DNA of 64,000 bases from the NCBI RefSeq assembly GCF_013283665.1, contig NZ_JABEKU010000002.1, positions 1,920,863 to 1,984,862 on the forward strand, read 5' to 3'. Every line of letters starts with the position of its first letter. The first letter of the stretch is position 1. Below, in pieces: positions 53,733 to 63,139 of this stretch. The DNA comes from Ensifer sesbaniae (lineage in GTDB: Bacteria; Pseudomonadota; Alphaproteobacteria; Rhizobiales; Rhizobiaceae). Both the position numbers and the translations under genes were made by a program. Under the pieces are notes generated by a model that saw only the letters and a program-made list of their open reading frames with translations, was not told the origin of the DNA and did not search any database.

Positions 53733-54881
53733 TTGGCAGCGATCCGCATCGAAAATTTGCGCAAAGGCTTCGGTTCGCTCGAAGTCCTGAAGGGTATCAA
53801 CCTCGATATCGCCGATGGCGAGTTCGTCTGCTTCCTCGGCCCGTCGGGCTGTGGCAAGAGCACCCTGCTTCGCTCGATCGCCGGGCTCGAGGATCTGGAT
53901 GGCGGCTCCATCCACCTCGGCGAGCGCGACATCACCGAGGTGGCGTCGGCCAAGCGCGACATCGCCATGGTCTTCCAGAACTATGCGCTCTACCCGCATA
54001 TGAACGTGCGCAAGAACTTGTCTTTCGGTCTGGCGCTGAACGGCATGAAGCGCGACGAGATCGATCGCCGCGTCGAGAATGCCGCCGACATCCTGCGCAT
54101 CAAGGAACTGCTCGCCCGCAAGCCGCGCCAGCTATCCGGCGGCCAGCGCCAGCGCGTGGCGATCGGTCGTGCGATCGTGCGCGAACCAAAACTCTTCCTG
54201 CTCGACGAGCCGCTCTCGAACCTCGATGCGGGTCTCCGCGTCACCATGCGCGTCGAGCTTGCAGCCCTGCACGAGCGCCTGGGCGTCACGATGATCTACG
54301 TCACCCACGATCAGGTCGAGGCGATGACGCTCTCCGATCGTGTCGTGGTGCTCGACAAGGGCAAGGTCAGCCAGTTCGGCACCCCACTCGAACTCTTCTA
54401 CCAACCGGCCAACCTGTTCGTTGCCGGCTTCATCGGTTCGCCACGCATGAACTTCGTGACGACAGAAGTAACCGGGCAGGTCGACGCATCCGTGACGCTT
54501 GCCGGCGGTGGTCTCGCCCATCCGCTGACGCTCGAGATGCTTAACGCCGCGCCGATTGCCGGGGCAAAGTCGGTGACGCTCGGGATTCGTCCGGACAAGA
54601 TCGAGCTGGTTTCGGCTGAGGCGGGGCATCTCGTCGGCGACGTGCGCCTGGTCGAGCGGCTCGGAACAGAAAGCCATGTTCATATCAGCCTGCAAAACGG
54701 CGGCGACATGACCGCCGTCGTGCGCGGCACACACCCGGTTTCGGCGCGCGAGCGCGTGCATCTGCGCCTGCCGGCCGAGCACTGCCATCTGTTCGACGGC
54801 GATGGTCGGGCGGTCGCGCGACGGCTCGATGTCGAGACGCAGACGCTCATCAATCAGGAAAAGGCAAAGCGGGTCGCGTGA
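53733..54881 (+). CDS. Sugar ABC transporter ATP-binding protein (UgpC/MsmK type)
   Basis: A 382-residue ATPase of the sugar-importing CUT1 class. It has Walker A GPSGCGKST, signature LSGGQRQRVAIGRAIV, Walker B LFLLDEPLSNLDA, H-loop VTHDQVEAMTL, and the C-terminal TOBE-type regulatory domain (LGIRPDKIEL). The start is a TTG with AGGGAGGG eight bases upstream. As first gene of the sugar importer operon it is directly controlled by the paired operators. Confidence 0.93.
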   Translation: MAAIRIENLRKGFGSLEVLKGINLDIADGEFVCFLGPSGCGKSTLLRSIAGLEDLDGGSIHLGERDITEVASAKRDIAMVFQNYALYPHMNVRKNLSFGLALNGMKRDEIDRRVENAADILRIKELLARKPRQLSGGQRQRVAIGRAIVREPKLFLLDEPLSNLDAGLRVTMRVELAALHERLGVTMIYVTHDQVEAMTLSDRVVVLDKGKVSQFGTPLELFYQPANLFVAGFIGSPRMNFVTTEVTGQVDASVTLAGGGLAHPLTLEMLNAAPIAGAKSVTLGIRPDKIELVSAEAGHLVGDVRLVERLGTESHVHISLQNGGDMTAVVRGTHPVSARERVHLRLPAEHCHLFDGDGRAVARRLDVETQTLINQEKAKRVA

Positions 54882-54901
54882 CCCGAATGAGGAGGAGAAG
54901 C

Positions 54902-56131
54902 ATGCTCAACAGGAAGTCGATCATCGGCTCGCTGATGGTTCTGGCAATGGCCGGAACCACGACAGCCCGGGCAGAAGAAGTACTGCGTTTTGCAACCTGG
55001 GATACCGACGAAAGCCTGGCGATCCAGCAGGATATCGCCAAGAAGTTCGAGGAGAAGCACCCGGGCGTGAAGGTCCAGGTCGAGCCCTACGCGGATGGCT
55101 ACGATCAGAAGTTGATTGCCGCCTTCGGCGCCGGCAATCCGCCGGATGTGATGTATATGTGGAACTTCCCGCAATACTACACGTCGCTGAAGCCGCTGGA
55201 CGATCTGATCGCCAAGGACGCGGCCGAGATCAAGCCGGACGATTTCCCGAAGGGCCTGATGAATACGACGCGCGTCGAGGGCAAGACCTACGGCATGCCG
55301 TCGGGCTTCACCACGCAAGTTGTCTTCTACAACAAGGACATGTTCGCCAAGGCCGGCATTGAGGAGCCAAAGGACGGCTGGACCTGGGACGATCTGCGCG
55401 CCAAGGCGGCCAAGTTCCGCGACGAGCCGAACAAGGTCTATGGCTTCGCCGTCGACGCCAAGCCGGATCCTTACGACTTCGAGCAGTTCCTCTGGTCGAA
55501 CGGTACCAAATACATCTCCGACGACGGCAAAGAGATCGACGGCTACATGAACAGCGATGCGGCCGCGCAGGTGCTCGACATGTTCGCCGACATGGCCAAA
55601 AAGCAGGAAGCGATCACGCTGAACCTCGGCGACGACACATCAGGCAGCACGCTCTTCAAGGGCGGCAAGATCGCCATGTTCCAGAGCGCCATGTGGTCGA
55701 AGTCCGGCATCGATCAGTCGGGCATCAAGTATGGCGTGGCACCACTGCCGAGGTTCGGCGACAAGACGGCCCATTCGGCGCTCGGCGTTTCGGCGATCTC
55801 GATCGCCAAGGATGCGGCCCATCCGGACCTCGCCTGGGAGTTCGTCAAGTTCTTCTCCTCGCCCGAAGCCGTCGCCATGCGCGTCAACGATCTGCCGGTG
55901 CGCACCAGCGTCGCCGAAGAGAAGGGCATGATCAAGGACCCAATCTACAAGCCCTTCTTCGACATTCTCGCCACCTCGAACACCGAGATCCATGCGTTCC
56001 TGAAGAACGCCAACTGGGGCAAGGTCCAGGACAATCTCGCCCGCGCAATTGAAGCAACGATGATCGATCAGGGCAACGCCAAGCAGCATCTCGACGATGC
56101 GGTCAACCGCTCCAAGCGTCTGATCAAGTAA
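54902..56131 (+). CDS. Sugar ABC transporter substrate-binding protein (family 1)
   Basis: A 409-residue periplasmic binding protein for carbohydrates. The signal peptide follows MLNRKS and ends near TARAEE. Conserved parts include KFEEKHPGVKVQVEPYADGY, FGAGNPPDVMYMWNFP and YGMPSGFTTQVVFYNKDMFA. A GAGGAGGAG tract lies just before ATG 54902. The many aromatic residues fit a mono- to trisaccharide or glycoside ligand. Next genes are two membrane subunits and a glycosidase. Confidence 0.93.
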   Translation: MLNRKSIIGSLMVLAMAGTTTARAEEVLRFATWDTDESLAIQQDIAKKFEEKHPGVKVQVEPYADGYDQKLIAAFGAGNPPDVMYMWNFPQYYTSLKPLDDLIAKDAAEIKPDDFPKGLMNTTRVEGKTYGMPSGFTTQVVFYNKDMFAKAGIEEPKDGWTWDDLRAKAAKFRDEPNKVYGFAVDAKPDPYDFEQFLWSNGTKYISDDGKEIDGYMNSDAAAQVLDMFADMAKKQEAITLNLGDDTSGSTLFKGGKIAMFQSAMWSKSGIDQSGIKYGVAPLPRFGDKTAHSALGVSAISIAKDAAHPDLAWEFVKFFSSPEAVAMRVNDLPVRTSVAEEKGMIKDPIYKPFFDILATSNTEIHAFLKNANWGKVQDNLARAIEATMIDQGNAKQHLDDAVNRSKRLIK

Positions 56132-56150
56132 GCGAAGGGAGTATGGGGAG

Positions 56151-57107
56151 ATGGATATGACCTATGCCGGTGCAGAGCCAAAGGTGGCAAGGCGCAAGCG
56201 CTCCGCCATCGCGCGCTATGCGGCGCCCTACCTGTTCATCTCCCCGTGGATCCTCGGGTTCCTGTTCTTCACGCTCGGCCCGCTCGTCTTCTCACTGACG
56301 ATGAGTTTCTACGACTGGCCGGTCGTCGGCGTGCGCAGCTTCGTCGGCCTCGACAACTACCGCTCCATGCTCTTCGAGGACCCGCAGTTTTGGGAGAGCC
56401 TCTGGATCACGGTGAAGTTTGCAGCGATCTACGTGCCGTTCAACATCGTCATGTCGTTCCTGCTGGCGCTGATGCTGCACCATATCACCTTCGCCAGCGG
56501 CTTCTTCCGCACCGCTTTCTATCTGCCGAGCGTCATTTCCGGCGTGGCCCTCGTGACGATCTGGAGCTGGATCTACAGCAAGGAATACGGCCTCCTGAAC
56601 TTCATGCTCTCCTTCGTCGGCATCAAGGGGCCGAACTGGCTCGGCGATCCGAACCTGGCGATCGTCGCGATCATCATCGCCAGCCTCTGGGGGCTTGGCG
56701 GCACGATGCTGATCCTCCTGACCGGCCTCAAGGCGATCCCGAAGGAACTCTATGAGGCGGCGACGGTTTCCGGCGTTCCTGGCTGGGCGCAGACGCTGTT
56801 CATCACGCTCCCGATGCTCGGGCCGATGCTGCTCTTCACCTTTATCACCTCGATCATCTCCGCCTTCCAGCAACTGACGATCGCGCTGCTTCTGACCAAG
56901 GGCGGACCGCTCGGCTCCACCTATTTCTTCGCCATGTATATCTACGACAACGCCTTCAAATACTTTGACATGGGCTACGCCGCCGCCGGCTCTTGGGTGA
57001 TGTTCATCATCGTCCTTCTGCTCAGCATCGCCGTCATGCGCTGGTCGGCCGCCTGGGTCTATTACGAAGGCGAAGTCCGCCAGAACGATGGAGAGCACAA
57101 TGCGTAA
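56151..57107 (+). CDS. Sugar ABC transporter permease (MalF type)
   Basis: A 318-residue CUT1 permease with six membrane spans. The first span is APYLFISPWILGFLFFTLGP and the EAA motif near residue 205 is YEAATVSGVPGWAQTLFITL. It begins 20 bases after the binding-protein gene and overlaps the second permease by eight bases. Confidence 0.93.
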   Translation: MDMTYAGAEPKVARRKRSAIARYAAPYLFISPWILGFLFFTLGPLVFSLTMSFYDWPVVGVRSFVGLDNYRSMLFEDPQFWESLWITVKFAAIYVPFNIVMSFLLALMLHHITFASGFFRTAFYLPSVISGVALVTIWSWIYSKEYGLLNFMLSFVGIKGPNWLGDPNLAIVAIIIASLWGLGGTMLILLTGLKAIPKELYEAATVSGVPGWAQTLFITLPMLGPMLLFTFITSIISAFQQLTIALLLTKGGPLGSTYFFAMYIYDNAFKYFDMGYAAAGSWVMFIIVLLLSIAVMRWSAAWVYYEGEVRQNDGEHNA

Positions 57108-57912
57108 GACGGTGCTCTATTCCGCGCTCATCCTGCTCTCGGCGCTGTTCATTGCGCCGTTCTACTGGACCTTCATGACGGCGATCAAAAGCACCGCCGA
57201 ACTCTACCAGTTTCCGCCGGTCTTCTGGCCGTCGGAATGGCATTGGGAAAACTTTGCCGCCGCCTGGAACAAGCAGCCCTTCGGCACCTATCTCGCCAAC
57301 TCGGTGATCGTCGTGGTGCTGTCGACGATCGGCCAGCTCATATCCTCGTCGCTCGTCGCCTATGGCTTTGCCCGCTTCCGCTTCCCCGGCCGCGACCCGC
57401 TGTTCATCCTGCTGCTCGCCACCATGATGATCCCGTGGGACGTGAAGATGATCCCGCTCTACATGGAGTTCAACCTTCTTGGCTGGATCAACACGCTGAA
57501 GCCGTTGATCGTGCCGGCCTACTTTGCCGACGCCTTCTTCGTCTTTCTTCTGCGCCAGTACATCATGACCGTGCCGATGGAGATCGATGAGGCAGCGCGC
57601 ATGGACGGCGCCAATGCCTTCGACATCTACTGGCGCATCCACCTGCCGTTGATGATGCCGGCGCTGGTGCTGGTCGGCACCTTCCACTTCATGAACGCCT
57701 GGAACGACTATCTCGGCCCTTTGATCTTCCTGAACGACCAATCGAAGTACACGCTGACGCTCGGCCTCTCCATGTTCAAGGGCCTGCACGAGGTGGACGT
57801 GACATCAATCGCCGCGATCACCGTCATCCTCTGCCTGCCGCCGCTGGCACTCTTCTTCGTCGCCCAGCGCTACATCATGGATGGCGCGGTCAGCTCGTCG
57901 GTGAAGGGATAG
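57100..57912 (+). CDS. Sugar ABC transporter permease (MalG type)
   Basis: A 270-residue permease with six spans, starting MRKTVLYSALILLSALFIAP. The EAA loop is EIDEAARMDGANAFDIYWRI, followed by HLPLMMPALVLVGTFHFMNAWNDY in two adjacent pieces. ATG 57100 is preferred because a GGAGAG lies before it; ATG 57088 would add four residues. The gene ends four bases before the glycosidase gene. Confidence 0.93.
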   Translation: MRKTVLYSALILLSALFIAPFYWTFMTAIKSTAELYQFPPVFWPSEWHWENFAAAWNKQPFGTYLANSVIVVVLSTIGQLISSSLVAYGFARFRFPGRDPLFILLLATMMIPWDVKMIPLYMEFNLLGWINTLKPLIVPAYFADAFFVFLLRQYIMTVPMEIDEAARMDGANAFDIYWRIHLPLMMPALVLVGTFHFMNAWNDYLGPLIFLNDQSKYTLTLGLSMFKGLHEVDVTSIAAITVILCLPPLALFFVAQRYIMDGAVSSSVKG

Positions 57913-57916
57913 CGGC

Positions 57917-59620
57917 ATGCTGTTCGATATCAACTACGTCCCCTTCAGCCGTAGGGGCCGGTTCCTGACGCTCTCGATGATGCGGGTACCGGGCCGCGAT
58001 GGCGAGCGGGCGCTTTATCTGCGCCACGTTGCCGGTGGCGACGAGCGGCCCTCGCTCGGTCGCCTCTGCCGCGTCGAATTTCTCGATGCGGAGGGCAAGA
58101 CCGCGACGCCCGAGCCGGTGCTTTCCCCGGAGCGGCTCGACGCCCGCATCGGCGAGGGTATGGTCAGCTTCGTCATCGGCGAAGGAGAAAGGCTGCACAT
58201 ATCCGGCAAGCAGGCCGGCGTCCGCTTCCATTTGGAGGGCTCGCGCTACGACTATGTCTACCGCACGCCCAAGGGCGAGGATTGCCTCGTTGCTGCGGTC
58301 GAGAACGTCAAGTTCATCCCTCGGGCGATCACTGGGGAATTGAAGGTCACGGGCGCCTGGCAGCGCGATCATTCCGAAGACGTGTCCTTTTCCTTTTCAG
58401 CGCCCGACGTCTTCGAGGGCAATGTGGACTTTTTCCGCACCGTGCCACCTGTCGATCGGCCCGGCCGTTTCGCGGAGGCGCTGTCCGGCGCAACGTCCGA
58501 GTTTGCTGAATGGTACGCGCGCGTTCCGAAGGGCGTTCGCGGCCAGGAAGAGGCGCATCGGCTGGCGAGCTATCTGCTCTGGGCGAATGGCGTGCCGGCG
58601 GGCGGCGCGCTGACGCGGCCGGCGATCTACATGTCCAAGAACCACATGATCAACATCTGGAGCTGGGACAACGCCTTCTCAGCCCTTGGTGTCGCCGCCT
58701 TCGATCAGGACCTCGCCTTCGACCAGTTCGCGGCGATCTTCGACCATCAGGACGCCTCGGGTCTGCTGCCGGACTATATCAACGACCGCGACGTGCTCTA
58801 CGCTTTCACCAAGCCGCCTGTGCATGGCTGGGCGGTGTCGCTGATCGCGGCTGCCGAGCCAGGCTTCCTCACGGCAGAGCGCAAGTGTTATCTGCGTGAT
58901 GCCGTTGGCCGCCAGGTCGATTACTGGCTGACCTATGGGCGCAAGGATGCGAAGAGCCTGCCGTCCTATTTCCATGGCAATGACAGCGGCTGGGACAATG
59001 CGACCTTCTTTGCCGAAGGCGGCCCGGTGATTTCGCCGGACCTGCCGGTTTTCCTGATCCTTGCCTGCGAGACGCTGGCGGACCTGCTGGAGGACGACGC
59101 AGAACGCCAGACGATGTGGCGGCAAAAAGCGGACGAGTTGCAGGCGCTGCTGTTCGAGCGGCTGTGGGCCGGCGAAACTTTTGGCGCGCGCTTGGCGCAA
59201 GCCCCGGAGCGCGTTTTGCCCGGAAACAATCTCATCCAGTTCATGCCACTGCTCTTGGGCGCGCGACTGACACCCGACATGCGCGAAAAGCTCGTGGTTC
59301 GTCTCGTCGCCGGCGGCTTCATTACCGAATGGGGACCGGCGACCGAGAGCCCGCAGAGTTCCTTCTACGAGGACGACGGCTACTGGCGCGGGCCGATCTG
59401 GGCGCCGACGACGCTGCTTCTCTGGGATGGTCTGCGCCGACAAGGGAAGATTGAGCTTGCGTATGCGGTTGCGGAAAAGTTCTGTTCACTTGCAAGCAAA
59501 AGCGGTATGGCCGAAAACTTCGATGCGCGCTCGGGGAAGGGCCTTCGCGATCGGGCATTCGCCTGGACATCCGCAGTCTATCTCGTGCTGGCGGCATCGC
59601 TCAGCATGAGGGCGGGGTGA
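57917..59620 (+). CDS. GH63/MGH1-like (alpha/alpha)6-barrel glycosidase
   Basis: A 567-residue intracellular glycosidase with no signal peptide. Residues 1-190 form a beta-sandwich domain. Residues about 190-567 form the barrel, with the candidate general acid D251 in NIWSWDNAF and the candidate base E485 in FYEDDGYWRGPIWAPTTLLL. HGNDSGWDNAT and AFAWTSAVYL are also typical. GH63 and relatives hydrolyse alpha-glucosidic bonds in small glycosides (processing glucosidase I, glucosylglycerate or mannosylglycerate hydrolases). An AAGGG lies before the ATG. It follows the sugar importer, so it should cleave the imported glycoside. Its exact family and linkage are uncertain. Confidence 0.8.
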   Translation: MLFDINYVPFSRRGRFLTLSMMRVPGRDGERALYLRHVAGGDERPSLGRLCRVEFLDAEGKTATPEPVLSPERLDARIGEGMVSFVIGEGERLHISGKQAGVRFHLEGSRYDYVYRTPKGEDCLVAAVENVKFIPRAITGELKVTGAWQRDHSEDVSFSFSAPDVFEGNVDFFRTVPPVDRPGRFAEALSGATSEFAEWYARVPKGVRGQEEAHRLASYLLWANGVPAGGALTRPAIYMSKNHMINIWSWDNAFSALGVAAFDQDLAFDQFAAIFDHQDASGLLPDYINDRDVLYAFTKPPVHGWAVSLIAAAEPGFLTAERKCYLRDAVGRQVDYWLTYGRKDAKSLPSYFHGNDSGWDNATFFAEGGPVISPDLPVFLILACETLADLLEDDAERQTMWRQKADELQALLFERLWAGETFGARLAQAPERVLPGNNLIQFMPLLLGARLTPDMREKLVVRLVAGGFITEWGPATESPQSSFYEDDGYWRGPIWAPTTLLLWDGLRRQGKIELAYAVAEKFCSLASKSGMAENFDARSGKGLRDRAFAWTSAVYLVLAASLSMRAG

Positions 59621-59704
59621 CGAAAAGTGGTTGCGTTTTTCCGACACACCCCTCTCCAACTTATCATAATCGTGATCTAACAAACCGTGACGAGTCGAGA
59701 CGCA

Positions 59705-60739
59705 ATGCAGAGACCGACGATCAAGACCATCGCGCAGGAGACGGGGCTTTCCATCGCCACCGTTTCCAAGGCCCTGAAGCATTCGCCTCAGGTTCGCCCG
59801 GAAACGCGCGCGATCGTGATCGCGGCGGCGACACGCGTCGGCTATGAACTGAACATGCATGGCGTGCAACTGCGCACCGGCAAGACCTATCAGGTCGCCG
59901 CGATCATGACGGCGCCGGGCCCGAAGCAGAACGATTGGGAAGGCGTCGAATACGCCCAGCTCTTGAGCGGTATTTCCTGGGCGCTGGAAGACAGCCCCTA
60001 TCGCGTCTCGCTCTATGCCGTCCGGAATTTCGAAGAAAGCCAGGCGGTCATCAAGCAGATCGTGTCATTGAAGAAGGCCGACGGCATCATCATCTCAGGC
60101 ACGCGCGCCGACGATCCGCGCATCCGCACCATGCAGGCGGCGGACTTCCCCTTCGTCACCTACGGCACCAGCATCCACAACGCACCGCATGCCTATGTCG
60201 ATGCCGACAACGAGCAGATGATCCGGGTGTCGATGGCACGGCTGATCGAGCGCGGCCACCGCCGGATTGCTTTGCTCAACCCGCTCTCGGACCTGAGCTA
60301 CGGTATCACGCGGCTGGAAGCCTACAAACACGCCCTGGAGGCGGCGGGGCTTCCCTATGATCCGGCGCTCGTTGCCCATGGCCGGCTGACGCCAGCCTTC
60401 GGTCGGGAGAACGTGCTGACGATGTCGGAACTCAGCGATGCGCCGACCGCCTATATCTGCGCCAACGAAGCCTCCGCGCTCGGTGCCTTCTCGGGCTTCC
60501 ATGAGCGCGGACTGGTGCATGGGCGTGACGCCGTGATCAATGCCACCGACGATCTCAATGTCAGCCAATATTTCGCGCCGCCGATCACCACCTACTACCT
60601 GCCGATCAGCGAACCGAGCAGCCTGCTCGGCGCCTACATCCTGAGGCGCATGGAAGGTGAACCGCCGGAGGCGCTGCAAACGCTCCTGATGCCCGATCTG
60701 ATCGAGCGCTGCGACGATCGCTTGAATCCGAACCGTTGA
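59705..60739 (+). CDS. LacI-family transcriptional regulator (lacI-2)
   Basis: A 344-residue LacI protein starting MQRPTIKTIAQETGLSIATV with the HTH at the extreme N terminus, followed by a sensor domain with WEGVEYAQLLSGISWALEDS. It is a close paralogue of lacI-1 at 46262 along its whole length (TGKTYQVA versus TGKSFQAA, DDLNVSQYFAPPITTYYLPI versus DDINVSAYFTPPITTFYQPI). An upstream GTG at 59687 is less likely. No AAACGTTT site lies directly before it, so it is read through from the sugar operon or from a weak local promoter. Confidence 0.92.
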   Translation: MQRPTIKTIAQETGLSIATVSKALKHSPQVRPETRAIVIAAATRVGYELNMHGVQLRTGKTYQVAAIMTAPGPKQNDWEGVEYAQLLSGISWALEDSPYRVSLYAVRNFEESQAVIKQIVSLKKADGIIISGTRADDPRIRTMQAADFPFVTYGTSIHNAPHAYVDADNEQMIRVSMARLIERGHRRIALLNPLSDLSYGITRLEAYKHALEAAGLPYDPALVAHGRLTPAFGRENVLTMSELSDAPTAYICANEASALGAFSGFHERGLVHGRDAVINATDDLNVSQYFAPPITTYYLPISEPSSLLGAYILRRMEGEPPEALQTLLMPDLIERCDDRLNPNR

Positions 60740-60779
60740 TGGAACCGTGGTCCGGAAGGGCCGCTCACTCATGCTTCAG

Positions 60780-60797
60780 AATATAAACGTTTATATT
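60780..60797. promoter_or_regulatory. Single LacI-type operator upstream of the beta-galactosidase gene
   Basis: AATATAAACGTTTATATT is a perfect 18-base palindrome with the same AAACGTTT core as the paired sites at 46.2 and 53.6 kb. It lies 44 bases before the beta-galactosidase start. Confidence 0.85.
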
Positions 60798-60841
60798 TGG
60801 GCGCCAGACAAACCCCAGGCCGGACCCAACCGGCCGAGAGA

Positions 60842-62872
60842 ATGACGAAGGACCGACCCGTGCACATGCCCTTGACGAGATCGAACCGCTTCAACGCCAA
60901 AGAGCAGCAGACGGACATGCTGGAACTCGGCGTCTGCTACTATCCGGAGCAGTGGCCACGCGAGAAATGGGAAGAGGACGCCCGCCGCATGGTCGAGCTC
61001 GGCCTTGCCTGGGTGCGCATCGGTGAATTCGCCTGGGCGAAGATTGAGCCGCGGCCGGGCGAGTTCCATTGGGCGTGGCTGGATGATGCCATCGACGTGC
61101 TCGGCAATGCCGGCCTCAAGGTGATCTTGGGAACGCCGACCGCCGCGCCACCGAAGTGGCTGATCGATCGCTATCCCGACATTCTGCCCGTCGACGCCAA
61201 GGGTGTGGTGCGCAAGTTCGGCGCTCGTCGTCACTATTGCTTTTCCAGTCGCCGCTATCGCATCGAGGCGGCGCGCATCTCCGAAGCCATGGCCGAGCGC
61301 TACGGCAAGAATGCCTTCGTGCACGCCTGGCAGACGGACAACGAGTACGGCGACCACGACACGATCTACAGCTATTCCGACGAGGCGCTGCGCGCCTTTC
61401 GTGAGTGGCTGGCTGAGCGCTACGGCACCGTCGAGGAACTGAACCGCGCCTGGGGCACGGCCTTCTGGGCGATGAACTATCTGAGCTTCGACGAGGTCGA
61501 TCTTCCGAACAATCTCGTGGAGGAGCCGAGCCCGACCCATATCGTCGATTACATCCGCTTCTCTTCAGACCAGGTGAAAAGCTTCAACAAGGCGCAGGTC
61601 GACATCATCCGCAAGCATTCGCCGGGCCGTCCGGTGACGCACAACTTCATGTCGCAGAATACCGACTTCGACCACTACAAGGTCGGCGAGGATATCGATA
61701 TCGCGTCCTGGGACGTCTATCCGATGGGCGGGTTGTTGAACGGCCGTCTGTCGTCGGAAGACAAGGGCCGCTACCTCCGCGTCGGCGATCCGGACCAGCC
61801 GGCCTTCAACCACGATCTCTACCGTGCCGTCGGCAATGGTCGCGTCTGGGTGATGGAGCAGCAACCGGGTCCGGTGAACTGGGCGTCGCACAACCAGTCG
61901 CCGGCCGACGGCATGGTGCGGCTGTGGACCTGGCTCGCCTATGCCCATGGCGTCGACATGGTCTCTTATTTCCGCTGGCGCCAGGTGCCGTTTGCGCAGG
62001 AACAATTCCATGCCGGACTGCTCTTGCCAAACAGTGAGGCGGATCAGGGCTATCTCGAAGTCGCGCAGGTGGCAGAAGAGTTGAAGCGGCTTCCCAAGGG
62101 GGAACGCCGCCAGAAGGCCAAGGTCGCGATCCTGCTCGATTACAATTCGCGCTGGGCGACACGCGCGCTGCCGCAGGGACGCACCTACCTGGCGTCGGCA
62201 ATCGCGCTCGACTGGTACTCGACCGTTGCCCGCCTCGGCGTCGACGTCGATTTCATCGGCCAGCATTCGGACCTCGAAGGCTACCGCCTTGTGCTCGCGC
62301 CCGACCTTGTGATCCCCGATCAGGCTTTCGTTCAGAAGCTTGCCGCGTCGGGCGCCAGGGTGCTGTTCGGTCCGCGCAGCGGCAGCAAGACCAGGGATAT
62401 GCACATTCCGGAGGGCCTGCCGCCGGGTCCGCTCGCCTCGCTGATCGACCTCAGCGTGTCACGGGTCGAGTCACTGCCGGAATTTCACGGCGAGAGCGTG
62501 CTCTATGGCAACGAGACCTATCCGGCTGGCGTCTGGCGCGAGACCGTCAGGACGAGCGAGATCGTGCTCGCGACCTTTGAAGGCGACTATCGCAACGGCG
62601 CGCCGGCGCTCGTCGGCAACGACAAGGCGCGCTATCTCGCAACCGGCGCCCGCGGCGAACTGCTGAAGAAGGTGATCGGCGATGCGCTGGGCTGGGCCTC
62701 GGTCGAGGCGCTGGCCGACCTCGGTGACCTGCGCATCACCCGCCGCGGCAAGCTCACCTTCGCCTTCAACTACGGCAAGACGGCCGTGGACGTGCCGGCG
62801 CCTGCCAACGCGACCTTCCATGTCGGCGGCCGCAAGCTTGGCCCCGTCGATGTCGCGATCTGGTCGGAGTAA
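60842..62872 (+). CDS. GH42 beta-galactosidase
   Basis: A 676-residue intracellular beta-galactosidase. The acid/base glutamate is E168 in HAWQTDNEYG and the nucleophile glutamate lies in VWVMEQQPGPVNW; LGVCYYPEQWPREKWEEDAR marks the first strand, and a trimerisation domain follows after about residue 420. There is no signal peptide, so it acts on imported galactosides. Starts at 60866 and 60917 are also possible; the last places the family's LGVCYYPEQW motif only four residues from the N terminus. The gene is preceded by a perfect AAACGTTT palindrome. Confidence 0.94.
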   Translation: MTKDRPVHMPLTRSNRFNAKEQQTDMLELGVCYYPEQWPREKWEEDARRMVELGLAWVRIGEFAWAKIEPRPGEFHWAWLDDAIDVLGNAGLKVILGTPTAAPPKWLIDRYPDILPVDAKGVVRKFGARRHYCFSSRRYRIEAARISEAMAERYGKNAFVHAWQTDNEYGDHDTIYSYSDEALRAFREWLAERYGTVEELNRAWGTAFWAMNYLSFDEVDLPNNLVEEPSPTHIVDYIRFSSDQVKSFNKAQVDIIRKHSPGRPVTHNFMSQNTDFDHYKVGEDIDIASWDVYPMGGLLNGRLSSEDKGRYLRVGDPDQPAFNHDLYRAVGNGRVWVMEQQPGPVNWASHNQSPADGMVRLWTWLAYAHGVDMVSYFRWRQVPFAQEQFHAGLLLPNSEADQGYLEVAQVAEELKRLPKGERRQKAKVAILLDYNSRWATRALPQGRTYLASAIALDWYSTVARLGVDVDFIGQHSDLEGYRLVLAPDLVIPDQAFVQKLAASGARVLFGPRSGSKTRDMHIPEGLPPGPLASLIDLSVSRVESLPEFHGESVLYGNETYPAGVWRETVRTSEIVLATFEGDYRNGAPALVGNDKARYLATGARGELLKKVIGDALGWASVEALADLGDLRITRRGKLTFAFNYGKTAVDVPAPANATFHVGGRKLGPVDVAIWSE

Positions 62873-63132
62873 TCGGCAAGCGGGAAGGCGCCCGTTTCCA
62901 AACGATATCGCTTGTCACAGCGCGCATTGGTCCAGCTGCGCGCTGTGAGCGCGCGTGCACGGAAGGAGTCATTTATTCCGAAAGAACAAGAGCGACGCAC
63001 CGCAGCTCGAAATGCGGTGCCTAAAAAGCGAGCTGCATGCACCTGAAGAGCCAAAGCTGAGGCTGCATCTCCCGCAAGCCTTTGAAAATGCGGTTATATG
63101 AGATTGGCACAGGCTTTGCATTCCTGTCTTGT
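62873..63132. other. Intergenic region before the GntR gene
   Basis: These 260 bases hold no gene. A CTTG-TATG-CAAG inverted repeat follows at 63128-63139. Confidence 0.4.
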
Positions 63133-63139
63133 ATGCAAG
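63128..63139. promoter_or_regulatory. CTTG-N4-CAAG inverted repeat, candidate GntR operator
   Basis: CTTGTATGCAAG has perfect 4-base arms and resembles operators of FadR/GntR-type regulators (TTGTATACAA-like). It overlaps the ATG at 63133. If it is a true operator, autorepression of a leaderless or short-leader transcript, or a start at 63088, would follow. Confidence 0.4.
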
